NCBI GenBank assembly: GCA_002917775.1
Contig: KZ627158.1
Coordinates: 406,578-470,577, forward strand
Length of the DNA: 64,000 nt
Source: Glaciozyma antarctica PI12
Lineage: Eukaryota > Basidiomycota > Microbotryomycetes > Kriegeriales > Camptobasidiaceae
Reading direction: 5' to 3'
Below the pieces are notes generated by a model. It searched no databases. It had not been told where the DNA came from and was given only the letters and a program-made list of their open reading frames with translations. Made by a program: the position numbers and the translations under genes. Within the stretch, counting starts at the first letter, position 1, and every line of letters begins with the position of its first letter. Shown in pieces: positions 24,506 through 35,181 of the stretch.

Positions 24506-26116
24506 ATGTCCCCAGGCTACGAAAGCCTCTTGGACTGGACGTTCCCCGCGCTAGGAACGGTCGAAGGAGCGCCATCATCGTCCGATAGCCTTCCTGCGCA
24601 ATACGACCGCAGGCACTCGCTCAATCCTGCGATGAACGCCGGAGGTGCGGTGGTGGGGTTCGACGGGCATTCGTTTGACGAGAGGAGGTCAGTCAACGAT
24701 GCGGAGTACTTGTACTTCGCGCAGCAGCCATACAAGCAGCTCGAAGGCCACGCCATTCCTCGACAACACTACGCGAATCCCAATCACTATTCCCTCCCTC
24801 CCTCTCCCCCTTCCTCTTCCTCCTCCTCTTCCTCCCTCGCATTTTCCAGCCACCCCTCCCCTATCTACGAGCTCACTTCCTCCCTTCTACCTCCTGCGAT
24901 TATTTACGAGGAAGCAGAGGTCGCGGAGGCAGCGTGGACTACAGAGCTTCCGCATTCGTCGCTCGTCGAACAGGCGGTCTCGCCACCGATAAACCAAAAT
25001 TCCCATCTCTCACTATACGCTCCCACCAACCCTACCCACCCCCCACTCATTCCTCTCTACGCCGACTCTTCCACCTCGGCAGCGAGCTCCTTCCCCCCCT
25101 TCCTCCATTCCTCCGACCTGGATCGCACCGAGGTTCCCCGTATGGCATCCGACTGCCACTCTCCCCCCTTCCGCTTTACTCCCATCGTCAAGCGGCGGAG
25201 GGGTTCGACGTTGGCCATCGCGATCCCCTCCCTCCAGCCGTCGACCTACGCCTCGGTCCCGATTGCGATGGAGAGAATCCCTTCGCAGGAGGAGGTCGAG
25301 GAGATGGACCGATTGATGGTGGAGATTGGAGCGATCCTGAGTCCGGAAATTATGGCGTCGCTCACGCCGACGCGGGAGGATTTGGGAAGCGCCAGCAAGC
25401 GAGCGAGGAGGAACTCAGAGGCCGCGCCGGAGGAGCAGGCCTACTTCCCTCAAACGTACGGGAACGAGCTCGAGGTTTCTTATTCTGGGAATTTCCATAC
25501 CCAGCTACAACATCCCGCCTCCGCCCCCGCCTGGCAGACGTCCTTTGACGTGTCGTCGCGAGACGCCTACCTCGCTCCCCTCCCTCTCTACGCCTTCGAC
25601 CCCTCCTACTCCCTCCCCCAACCATTCCTCTACCTTCCCCCTTGCGCACCAGCCCATCGACATTCGCACGACGTCGTTCGTCCCCACACCTCTCCCGAAG
25701 GACAGACCCGACCTTGTTTCGCACCGCTCCGCCGTCAATCGAGCTACGACCCCTCGACATCGCACTCGAATCTTCCCTACCCCTCCGTCCTCGTCGGCGT
25801 ACATGGTCCCCTTTCGCGTTCCCCCCTCCTTTCTCCACCACCAGCGACCCCACCTCGCGGCCCACCCTCCGGCTTCTCCACCCCTCGAAACGGTCAGCCT
25901 CCTTCGACACCTACGACGCCCAAATCGCCGAGGAAGGCTACCCCGAAGAAGACGCCCGGGACACCAAGGGGGAAGAAGGCGCCTGGAGGGACGAGTGCGT
26001 TTATCAATTATTCGGCGAGCGATGCGAAGAAGTTGTTGAGTGGGGTCGCGCCGTCGGGGAGCTCGAAGAGGAGGAGAGAGGAGGATGAAGTGCCGCTTGT
26101 GGCTAGGGGGGAGTAG
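24506..26116 (+). CDS. Low-complexity protein with an ESC1/WetA-like C-terminal motif
   Basis: A single open frame of 536 aa with no intron. Most of it is disordered, rich in Ser, Pro, Tyr and Thr, with several basophilic phosphorylation-type sites (RRHS, RRGS, RRQS). A helix near residue 255 reads IPSQEEVEEMDRLMVEIGAIL. The C-terminus has a basic Pro/Lys stretch (TPKSPRKATPKKTPGTPRGK), then SAFINYSASDAKKLLSGVAPSGSSKRRRE in two parts. From memory, this resembles the conserved end of fungal ESC1/WetA-related developmental regulators (FVNFT..D...LL.GVAPSGSSK). If so, the protein would be nuclear and act in late sporulation or cell-wall maturation. No enzymatic domain is visible. The relation to WetA is a motif-level call only. 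Confidence 0.65.
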   Translation: MSPGYESLLDWTFPALGTVEGAPSSSDSLPAQYDRRHSLNPAMNAGGAVVGFDGHSFDERRSVNDAEYLYFAQQPYKQLEGHAIPRQHYANPNHYSLPPSPPSSSSSSSSLAFSSHPSPIYELTSSLLPPAIIYEEAEVAEAAWTTELPHSSLVEQAVSPPINQNSHLSLYAPTNPTHPPLIPLYADSSTSAASSFPPFLHSSDLDRTEVPRMASDCHSPPFRFTPIVKRRRGSTLAIAIPSLQPSTYASVPIAMERIPSQEEVEEMDRLMVEIGAILSPEIMASLTPTREDLGSASKRARRNSEAAPEEQAYFPQTYGNELEVSYSGNFHTQLQHPASAPAWQTSFDVSSRDAYLAPLPLYAFDPSYSLPQPFLYLPPCAPAHRHSHDVVRPHTSPEGQTRPCFAPLRRQSSYDPSTSHSNLPYPSVLVGVHGPLSRSPLLSPPPATPPRGPPSGFSTPRNGQPPSTPTTPKSPRKATPKKTPGTPRGKKAPGGTSAFINYSASDAKKLLSGVAPSGSSKRRREEDEVPLVARGE

Positions 26117-26360
26117 AAGGCGAATAGGCGGAGAGAGGAGCTGAGGTGCCGGTCGTTGCGGCGAGGAACGAGCAGAAGGCGAGAAGGCGGTAGAATGGAG
26201 GGAGGAGCGCTGTAGAATAGTTAAATCATGGCTCTGCATAATAGACACACCCTGCCCACTGGACACCAGCATACGCGGAGCCCTTCGAAGCGCAGAGAAC
26301 GTCCTCGAGCAGACGAAGAAGCAGCTGAAGCGGGCCCATCGTCTCGATTCCTAAAATCCC

Positions 26361-28663
26361 CTAATCCTCCTCCTTCACCTCCGCCTTCGCCACGTCCCAA
26401 AGCCCCTCCAACTTGGCTCCCAGCGCCTCCTTCGCATTCGCATCGCTGGGGCAGTTGGCTTGCCCAAAGCGGCGGAACATCCTCTCGCGATGGTGTCCCT
26501 CCCACACGAGCGTACACGTGTTGTCCGCCAGTGAAGGAGGCACCTCAAGGCCTTCCATCGCAGCGAGAGAGCTTGACGCTTCGGCGTCGTCCTCGGGCGC
26601 GGGAGGCGCCTCATCGACTTCGGCGACGTCGCCAGCACGCGCGCGCGCCTCCTGCGTCCAGTCGATACGACGGAGCATGAGGTTCTTGAAATGCTTGAGT
26701 CCTTTGGCGCCGCCTTCGACGACGACGAGGCAGAACTTGGGGTTGTAGATGATGACGCCGGTAAGGTTGTCCTGCGCGGCGTTGTTCCGGACCTTGGACT
26801 TGTGCGCGGGGTCGGAAAGGTAGCGAATCCTGTCAAAGGACTGGCATGAGTACGACGAGAGAGATTGGAGTGTAGGCGAACGCACTTGTAGCACATGGCG
26901 CCGATTCCCAAAGCCTCGTCCTTGGCCTTCTTCGCTTCGATCTTCTCGTGTCGCTGATCCGGCGTGAGCTTGCGCTCCGCGTTCGTCTTGAGATGCTTCT
27001 TCTCCCGAGCGACCATCTCGCGGCGAACCTGCGCCTCGATCTTGGTCGGGTCGGCGATCGCGTCTTGGGTGAGAACGCGCATCATGTTCGAGAGCTTGAC
27101 TGCAAAATGGAAGACGTCAGGAAAGCCAGAGAGCAGGACAGAAATCAAACGCACCCTTTGGAGGAGGAGGAGGCAAAAGGCCCATCTTGACCCGATCCTG
27201 CTGGTCCCTCAACGCCGCAGCCCTCCGCTGCCTTCGCATCTTCTTCAACTCCTTCTTTGTGAGGAACAGCGGCTTGGGCTCGACCTTGATCTTGTCCTGC
27301 GGCGCGGGAATTTGGATGGGGTGCTGAATGTAGATCGTGATGCTGTCGGTCTTGTCGAGGTACTCGGGGCTGAACGAGTCGTAGGACTTTTCGGGAAGGA
27401 AGGGCGCATCCCACCATTCGATATCCGGGGGAGCAGGTCGCAGTGGGAATAATCAAGTTAGCTCTTTCCATCGCGAAGCGGGAAAGCGGAGGGGAACACA
27501 CCTTGATGACCTTCGCCTGGTCCTCCATCTCGCTCTCCAGTCCAGCCTTCTTCGCGCTCTCCAGAATACGCTTCTTGAGCTCCTCCATCTTGGCCTCCTG
27601 CCTCATCGACTCTCCCAACCGCACGAACTTGCCCTTCTGGTTGAACTTAAGCGTCTCCCGCGCGTGTCCTCGACCCATGTGCGACTTGGCTGCGACGCCG
27701 GCAGTACCGTAGGAGAGTCGGGAGTCGAAGTAAGGAGTGTCGGCGATAGATTCGAGAGCGGGAGTTGCTGGTGCAGGAGCGGGCTTGGGAGGAGGGGGAG
27801 GGAGACGAGCGTTGGCCTGCGCGAGTGAGGTCAGCGTTGTTCGCGGCGCGAGTCAAGCGGGAGGAGCGCGCCTTGGTCGTGGAGAACTTGGGCACCATGG
27901 GCTTGTAACGTTCCTTCTTCGACTGTGCGGCAGGCGTTGCCGTTTCCATCAGGAGAGGATGCGCTGCCATCGCAAGTCCACCTCGACCTGCGAGCGCAGG
28001 GTCCAGCGTAGGATCGTTCTTCTTCGGTGCAGCGAGGGGCTACAGTCCACGTCCAGTTAGCTTTCGTCCTCACGGAATACAAACGCAGCCACGCACCAAG
28101 TAGGGGTTGGCAGGCATCGCTGCCGCCCTGCTCCTCGCCTGGAAGCTCTCGACGAGCTTCTTCGCGTCCGCCACCTTCCTCGCAAGGTCGGGATCCAGGT
28201 TAGGCTTTGGCAGTCCCGGAACAGGCGGCAGAGAGCTCCTTCCCGCGGGCGAAGGCGGGGGAGGAGCGCTCGCTGGAGGAGCTGCTCCACCGTTCATCAT
28301 CTTGCTGCGCATCGCCGCGAGCTTGGCCTGGACTTCGGCGCGTTTGGCGGCTACGAGGGCGGAGATGTCTGCGGCTGGCGGAGGAGGGGGAGGGAGGCTG
28401 GAGGGAGGCATGGCGGGCTGCTTGGGAGGGAGGAAGGAGGGGGCGCCTTGCTGCTGCAGTGACAAGCCAGGGTCAGCGGGCTTCCCTGGATACTTTGGAG
28501 ATGGTAGGAGACGCACAGAGTTCCTGAGAAGGCAGTCAAGTCAGCTCCTTTCCCTCCAGCATGACGACAACGAGGCAGCTCACCTTGGCCGCTTGGGACT
28601 CCCTGCAGCGCCTTGCTCAGAGTCCTCTCCGAAGACGTTGGGGCGTTTGCGCTCTCCCGACAT
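26361..28663 (-). CDS. PRP3: U4/U6 snRNP protein Prp3
   Basis: Prp3 binds the U4/U6 duplex and holds the tri-snRNP together before spliceosome activation. The protein starts MSGERKRPNVFGEDSEQ, then a Pro-rich linker. The conserved PRP3 domain has LKFNQKGKFVRLGESMRQEA, RPAPPDIEWWDAPFLP, YIQHPIQIPAP, and LFLTKKELKKMRRQRRAA. The C-terminal DUF1115-like ferredoxin fold follows (VIIYNPKFCLVVVEGG, NLMLRRIDWTQEA). Around eight introns. One of them (27444-27501) has a good GTGTGT donor and GCTAAC branch site but no AG at the place the frame demands: it ends CCCA directly before CTGCGACC. An extra G would repair the border, so a one-base deletion in this sequence is likely. It diverges from the RCC1-type gene across 104 bp. 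Confidence 0.93.
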
Positions 28664-28767
28664 GGTCGGCTTGTCTTGTTGAGGGCGAGGGGTGAAGGCA
28701 ACAGGCAAGCGACGAGCGGAGTCACTGAGGAGCGCTCAGAGGTTTCTTCAGCTTCGACAGTCACCCG
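28664..28767. promoter_or_regulatory. Compact bidirectional promoter, PRP3 and RCC1-type gene
   Basis: Only 104 bp separate the start codons of two divergent genes, so both leaders and both core promoters must fit here or overlap coding sequence. No TATA box is seen. Confidence 0.6.
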
Positions 28768-29917
28768 ATGAGCTCTCGAGTCTACGGGTTTGGCTCGAAT
28801 CTCTTCTCCAATCTCCAGCAAGACTCTTCTGAGCTACACTGCTTGCTCCCAATCCTCCTGCCCGAAGTCGAAGCCGTCGAAGCTGCTTCCTTCTCTCAGA
28901 CCGTCGTTCGCTGTACGTAGCGCTCCTTGGCTACAAGAATGCTGCTGAGACACGCTTTCTCCGTCCAAAGGTGCCTCTGGGAAGCAGAGGCGTCTTCAAG
29001 GCTTCGACGCAGGCTGGGACGCTCCAGCCATCGGTCGGCAGCTCCTCGGAGACGACAGCTTCACCGCTACGCTTGACCAGGATGGACGTCTCTCTGCCAA
29101 GGGAAATCAATCCAAGAGCTCCCTGAGGTTCAAGCTCGCTGCAATGAACGCAAAGGGCGAAATGCTCGCTGTCGGAGCCGGAGGTTCGCCTACCACTCTT
29201 CTCCCTGTCGCTTGCGAAGTCCTGACCGCCCTCCCCAATAGACGAGTCCGCCGCCATCAACTTCTTCACTACTCTCGACGAGGCCCTCGATTCGGCTCGT
29301 CTCCCCACATTCCTCAGTAATCCCTCTAGAGAGCCAATCCTCAAGATCGTCGCTGGCGGCTCTCATTTCCTCCTCCTCACCGCCTCCTCCGTCCTGTCCT
29401 ACGGCGACAACCGCTTCAAGCAATGCGGAACCTCGCACCTCTCTCCCTCCAGCAGTTCCCTCTCTCTCGTCGAATATTTCGAAAGCCTCGAGCCGATCGA
29501 AATCGCAGCGGGCGACGTTCATTCGGCGGTGGTGACGATGGACGGATCCCTCTACGTCTTTGGTGCCGATATGGAAGGACAGTGCGGTGGGAACGGAGGA
29601 GAGCCGAACCTCGTTGATTTGGGAGATGGCGATCTGGAGGACGAGCCCGAAGTGGTCGGCGTCGCGTGTGGATCTTCGCATTCCGTCGTCAGGACGAAGG
29701 CCGGGGACGTCTGGGGCGCAGGATCAAGTAAGCTCTTTCCGCATGAAGAGAGCGACTCTGCTGATGCTGTCTTCAAGATCACGCTGGCCAGCTCGGACTC
29801 GGCGACACCGAATCTCGCAAGACTTTCGTTCGCAATCCCTTCTTCGACAACCTCACCGCCATCGACCTCACATGCTCTCGCTGGACAACCTTCATAACAA
29901 CAACACTCACTACATAG
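28768..29917 (+). CDS. RCC1-repeat protein, Ats1-like
   Basis: Reads MSSRVYGFGSNLFSNL from the ATG, a typical first RCC1 blade. Later repeats include ILKIVAGGSHFLLLTASSVLSYGDNRFKQCG, in two blocks, IAAGDVHSAVVTMDGSLYVFG, ACGSSHSVVRTKAGDVWGAG and NHAGQLGLGDTESRKTF. These are the G-x-N-x-x-Q-L-G type repeats of a seven-blade propeller. At about 330 aa it is the size of yeast Ats1, an alpha-tubulin suppressor that also acts with Kti11 in tRNA wobble modification, rather than of the Ran exchange factor. Function beyond the fold is inference. Three introns; the last is 29728-29777 or close to it. The stop lies 26 bp from the end of the telomerase gene on the other strand. Confidence 0.8.
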
Positions 29918-29943
29918 CCCTCCCTCCCTCCTCCTCCGCCTCC

Positions 29944-32900
29944 TCATCTCTTCCACGCCGGCCTCTCCGCAAACTCGTTCGACGCAGCATGCACGACCTT
30001 TGTCAACTGCGTCTGGATCTTCGACATCGCTGGATCCCGGACCTCCCGCGCGAGGGACTTGAGGATCCCGCCATACAGCATCGGCGTCTTACGAAGGACG
30101 CGGTGGAAAGCTTGGTGTCCGAGCCTGCAAGGGGGATTCAGCGGGGAGGACAAGGAGTGGAAAGAAATGCATACCAGATGATCCACGCGCGTTGGGCTTT
30201 GCACTCGCCTCCGAGCTGTTGAGCGGCTTTCGTGCGCGCGCGGTTTCGGATCGCGACGTGCGAGAACTGGATGACCTGCTCGATGACGCCTGCGAGGAAT
30301 CGTCAGCTTCGTGCGAGGGCGAGTAATGCACTACTGACCGAGGAAGAAGTCGGGGCGGCGTCGTGGATCGGCACCCCATTCCTTGACGTAGGCGTGGAAC
30401 TTGAGCGCGACGATCAAAAAGCTCTGGTAAATGTTGAGGTACACCGAGTGAGAGGAGTTGTGGCTCGTGTCGTTGTAGATGATGTGCGAGCGAGCTTTGA
30501 TGGCCCTGCGAGAGAGAGCGTAAGGTTGAGCTCGCTATGAAGGAAGCGAAAAGCGCGCACTGGAGCATCTTGAAAATGAACGCCTGTCCTGGCTTCTTGT
30601 AGCGCTCGACAGTGAGAGTATCGGCGATTTCTGAAGGTGTAGCGATTCAGAATCGGCGTCGTAGGCATCGTTAGGCGCGCCACATACCGACTTCTTCGTA
30701 ACGACCGTTGTCCGCCTTGACGTCGAGAGATTCGGTGTTGATGACCATGCCGCACCAGGGAAAGTCTGGAGAGCAGCTGTGAGCTATGTTGCTGAGTGGC
30801 GAAAAACGCAGACGTACCTTTGCTCCGAAGGGGAGAAACCGTCTCGGCATCGTTGAGCGAGATGTCGAAGTTGGTGAGGCGCTTCTCTGAGGCGATGAAG
30901 CAGCCATAGTCGGGAAGGCCAGCGTCCATAGTCTGCAAGAAGCGAGCGGCGAGAGGGCGTTTCGTCGTGACGAAAAGGAAGTCGTCGATGTAGCGAAGGA
31001 GAAGCTACGGAGGGCGTCAGCTGAGCGAACGAGAAAGGGAACGCGAGAACGCACAGCATCGAGGTCTTGCGTGAATCCTAAAGACGTGCGCTCCATGTCG
31101 CCGTAGAAGAGGCTGCAGAGGAGTCCGGAGAGGACCGATCCCTGAGGAATGCCGTCTTTCTGCCGGAAGTACCGACCTCCCATCTGCCGAAGCGCGTCAA
31201 TGGCGTTCTCAAGCGCAGATCAAGCGACTCACCTTGACGAGGTTACTCTTCACGTGCTCTTTGAGCAGCTTCAGCATTTGCACGCGTTCTTCCTTCGCGT
31301 AAACGACCTGGAGTTGCGATGGATCAGTCTCTGCGCACGCAGGACGACGAACGACGAACCCGATCCGAGAGAACCGCATGGCGAAGAGGGTCGGCGAGGG
31401 ATTCAGCCAGTTCTGGAAAATGCCAGTGATCCTCTGCGAGCGAGGTCAGCATCGGTTTCAGCAGAAGCCACCAGCGCTCACGGTTGGGACTGGCTTTCTT
31501 GGCGAACTTCTTCGAAACGCGACCCGCCGCAGGCATGACTTGCCCGTAGCGTTGAATACGGTATTCGTCCTGCGATTCCCCGTTAACGTTCCTCCGGAAA
31601 ACGAGCCAAACAGGTCTAACCTCGCGGAGGATGGCATCGACGATTTCGAGGAGCTTGTCCTGCTTGATCGTATCGAAGCAGGCTCGAACGTCGACTTTCA
31701 CGAAGTAGAGCTTCGGCCTGGTAGATAGGAGTCGTCAGAATCATGGGGGCCGAGAGGACAAAGCATGGAACGCGTACATCGATTTCCCGCCACCGAGCAG
31801 CTTGAGCTTGAACGACTTGATCTTGTCGTAGATCTCGTTCGGTCCCAGCACGGACGCACCAAGAAGAGCGGAGTTCCGATTCTGAAGACGCTCAATCAGC
31901 TCTCGGAATCGTCGAGGGACTGGAGAACGACGTACCTTTTCAAAGTTCAGCACTTGAAAGAGGTTCTCGAGCAGGCTGTTGATCGAACAACCAAGCTCCA
32001 TAACTCCTAGAGGCTGCGAGAAGAAAGCGTTAGCAGGCCTTCAGCACGCAGCAGATGAGGCGACTTGCTCCCATCTTGAGAGCTCGCCTGCGAAGGTTGA
32101 CGATAGGCCTGACCCCCGTATCCTTCGGCAGCAAACGCACGTAGGAGAAGCCAAGCTTTCGAGCCTTGAGCATCCGAGCGACCTTGTCCTGTACGAAGCC
32201 AAGTCAGCCTCTGTATCACAAAGCGAAGAGGTGGCGACGAACCCGAGGAATCTTCTCAAACTGCGACTGGCCGAGGTTTTCAAGCAGCGGCTTGCAGATG
32301 GCGTTCCAATCGTCTTGGCGGAAGTAGAGCGTACGATTCCTGTAGCTCGCCGATTCGGTGATCGCAAACGCAGTCTGAGAGCTCCGCAATCAGCTCTCTC
32401 GTCCGTTCGTGCGTGAGGGAACGCACCTTTGCCAAATCCATCACGAACCCGTCGATGAACCAGTAGAGAAACTCCTGCAGCAGCTCCCGACGCTTCTCCA
32501 TCTCGACTTCGTTCGCCTTCTGCTTCGCGTTCCGCTCCTTCAAGCTCGAAGCAGGCCGGAGCCAGTCACAGTCGGCGATACGGAACTTCTGCACGAGCGT
32601 GTGCACCGAGATGGTCTCGTACCGTCGCAGGCGGAAAAAGTCCGAGATATCTACGCATTAGAGTCAGTTTAGCGAAGGCTGAAGGAGGGAGAAGGAGGGA
32701 CGAACAGCTGAAGATAAGCTCTGCGTTCGTTTTCGACCCCCAGAAATCGTTTGGGATCGACTCGCGGACGACGGCGGTGACGAACGATTCGACCTGAGGA
32801 AGTGTCAGCTAGCGGCTCAGCAGTAGAAGGCTGCGGCAACGGCAAACGGACCTGGTAAGGCGTGCAAAGGTAGTCCGCGAATCGAGGCTTCGCACGAGCG

Positions 32901-34943
32901 CGTTCGGCGGCGTCTGCTTCGCCATGCGGCTCGACGAGAGAGCGATGAGAGACCTCGATAGAGATGTCGGCCTTGGAGAATTGCGTGCGAGGTTCCGACA
33001 TGAGCTCCTGCGAGACGGCACGATTAGCTTCGCGCCTTTCACGCAAGAACTGGGACGGACGAGGATGACGCTGCGGTCTCCGTCGCTCAGCTTGTTGTGC
33101 GTGATCTGTCGCGCAACGTTGAGCTGAATCGTTGAAAGCGAGATAGAACAACCTACCTTGCTGGGACAATGTCGATCCTTGATGCTTGCGAAACTTGCAC
33201 TTGCTGCTCAGCGCGATCATCTTTTCAGCCAGCTCGACGACACCCTTGAGCCTTTTCGGGGTCTTGACAGCTCCAAGCTTCTGCTCTCGTTCGTCATCAG
33301 CATCCCCTATCGAGTACGAGGCGCGAATCTACGCACGCGAATTTCGAGCTCACGATCGTCGTCGTCCACTCGCACGGCGCCAGCAACTGGAGTAGCTGTG
33401 AACTCGCTGTGCAAGCCAAATTGGCGCGGGAAGATGTACTTGAGAAGGTGGCGCGCTTGTCGGGAGGGGAGTTCGGCAGTTAGGCATATCCGAGAAAAGC
33501 GAGGGGAGACGCGAGAGGATGTCTGCAGAGAGGGTGGGTTGAGCTCGGAAAGGAGACTGAAGCGAGAGAGGACGCACGCTTTGGGGAGAGTCCGTAGGCG
33601 ACCTTTCCAGCCGATGTGCGCGTTGGACGAGCATGATACATCTTGTTGCGGACGAAAACGACCTCGTTCGGATTTCGTCTGCGCGAACTAGGTCATTCTC
33701 AGCCTGCGGGAACCGCATCTTCAGACTCACTTGGTGTCGCTAACAAGCTTGCGCTTCTTGTTCTGCCCTGCGAGAAGGTCAAGCCCTTCCAAACGGCGTT
33801 TCTCCCCTCCGATCAAGACGGAGCTGGACTGTGTCGGTCGCAAGGGTGATCTCCAGCTACCGAGCAGAGGAGGCACGCGAGGAAGCTCCGACGTTGATAA
33901 CTGAGGGGCGGAAGTCGATGGAATGAGACGAGGGCGCTCGCTTGGTCGAGAAGATTCCAGGGGAGGGGAGATATGGATGGTCGGGAGGTTGGTAGGCGCC
34001 GCGTCCTCGTTCTCCAGCGAGCTAGGCTTTTGTCCTCGCTTGCGCGTACGCTCTCGCCTTCTTCTCCCTTTTGGGGTGTCGGCCCGCGAAGCTGAAGTCG
34101 TCCCGGCGATGCTGGTCGAGCGCGGCTTCATGTCGATGAGAGGGAATCCCGAGATTTGGAGGTAGCAGGCGTTTGGGAGGGGAGTGAAGAGTGCCGTAGA
34201 AGTAGAAGGAGATGCAGTGATGAGGGGTCCTGGACCAACCCTGAAAGATCAAGTCAGCTTGGATGAGGGAAGGGAAGAACGAAGGGACGAACCGACTGAG
34301 GAGGGTCGACCAGGACGGGGCGGAGGAGAGCGACGAGATGATCGTGTTGGTGAAGAAGTTGGTGATCGCCATTCCAGAGCTTGCGATACTGTAGTTCGTC
34401 GAGCGTTCATCGGCCTGCGAAGAAGGAGGAGACGTTCAACAGGGGGCTGCCGCAGGAGAGCAAGGAGGAGCGCACGAGTCGGTATCCCAGCGTGAGGATG
34501 TTGGGCGGAGTGGAGGTGGTGAATACACCAGGAATAGGCTTGGTCGTACGACGCCAAACAGCGTGGAGGGAGAAGAGTCGGGCACGAACGCGGTCGAGCA
34601 CCTGCGCGACCAGAGGACCTCCGTCAGCTTATCCCGCGTCGTCCGCTCTTTCGGAGGACTCCAAGCAGCGAGAACGCACTTCAGACATCCAGATACCCGT
34701 CTCAGGCTCCTCCACGCGCAGCGTGACCTCCTCCGAGCTCCCCACCATCGTCCGCCCGACCAGAGCTTGAAACGCGTCGTCGTCGCCCTCCTTGACCAAG
34801 TCCGGCGGGAGGAGAGAGGCGAGAGTGCAGATGGAGGGGTAGAATGATCCGAGGAGCGCGTGGGTGAGGTGAAGTGGGTCGACCTTGATCTCGTCTGCTG
34901 GCGCGTTGACGCGATGTTGATGAGCTGGAGCTGAAGCTTCCAT
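29944..34943 (-). CDS. TERT: Telomerase reverse transcriptase
   Basis: TERT copies the telomerase RNA template onto chromosome ends. The gene spans 5 kb with some twenty short introns and encodes roughly 1,200 aa. An N-terminal TEN-like region is followed by a basic linker (RRRRERTRKRGQK). The RNA-binding domain has LLKYIFPRQFGLHSEF and, as the T motif, FFRLRRYETISVHTLVQKF. RT motifs 1 and 2 are VRLLPKDTGVRPIVNLRRR. Motif A is YFVKVDVRACFDTIKQDKL (catalytic Asp). Motif B' is QKDGIPQGSVLSGLLCS followed by LFYGDMER. Motif C is LLLRYIDDFLFVTTKR (two catalytic Asp). Motif E is DFPWCGMVIN. The C-terminal extension ends NEFAERPAWKR. YGDMER and the T motif exclude ordinary retroelement RTs. The start at 34943 is preceded by an in-frame stop. 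Exon borders were placed by eye. Confidence 0.93.
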
Positions 34944-35181
34944 TCTCTTGCGGAACGAGCTCGAGATCCAGCTGCTGAAGGTGCCTTTGGTGAGAGCTTA
35001 ACTGCCGTGAGTTGCGGTCCGACGTCGGAACTACTCTGGCTCCCTTTCGAGAGGAGAAGAACGCGCCCAAGTCCGCACCTTCTTCTCTCACTCTATCCTC
35101 CTAAACGACCTCGTCGCCACTGAATACAAGCAAAAGCGTTCTGAGTATCCACTGGTACATTTCCTTCTTCTACTAAATCGC

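Noticed and set aside
29944-34943. Reverse transcriptase signals suggesting a retroelement
   Set aside because: The motif B' region (LLCSLFYGDMER), the T motif and the QFGL box identify telomerase. There are normal host introns and no integrase, RNase H, poly-A tail or target-site repeats.
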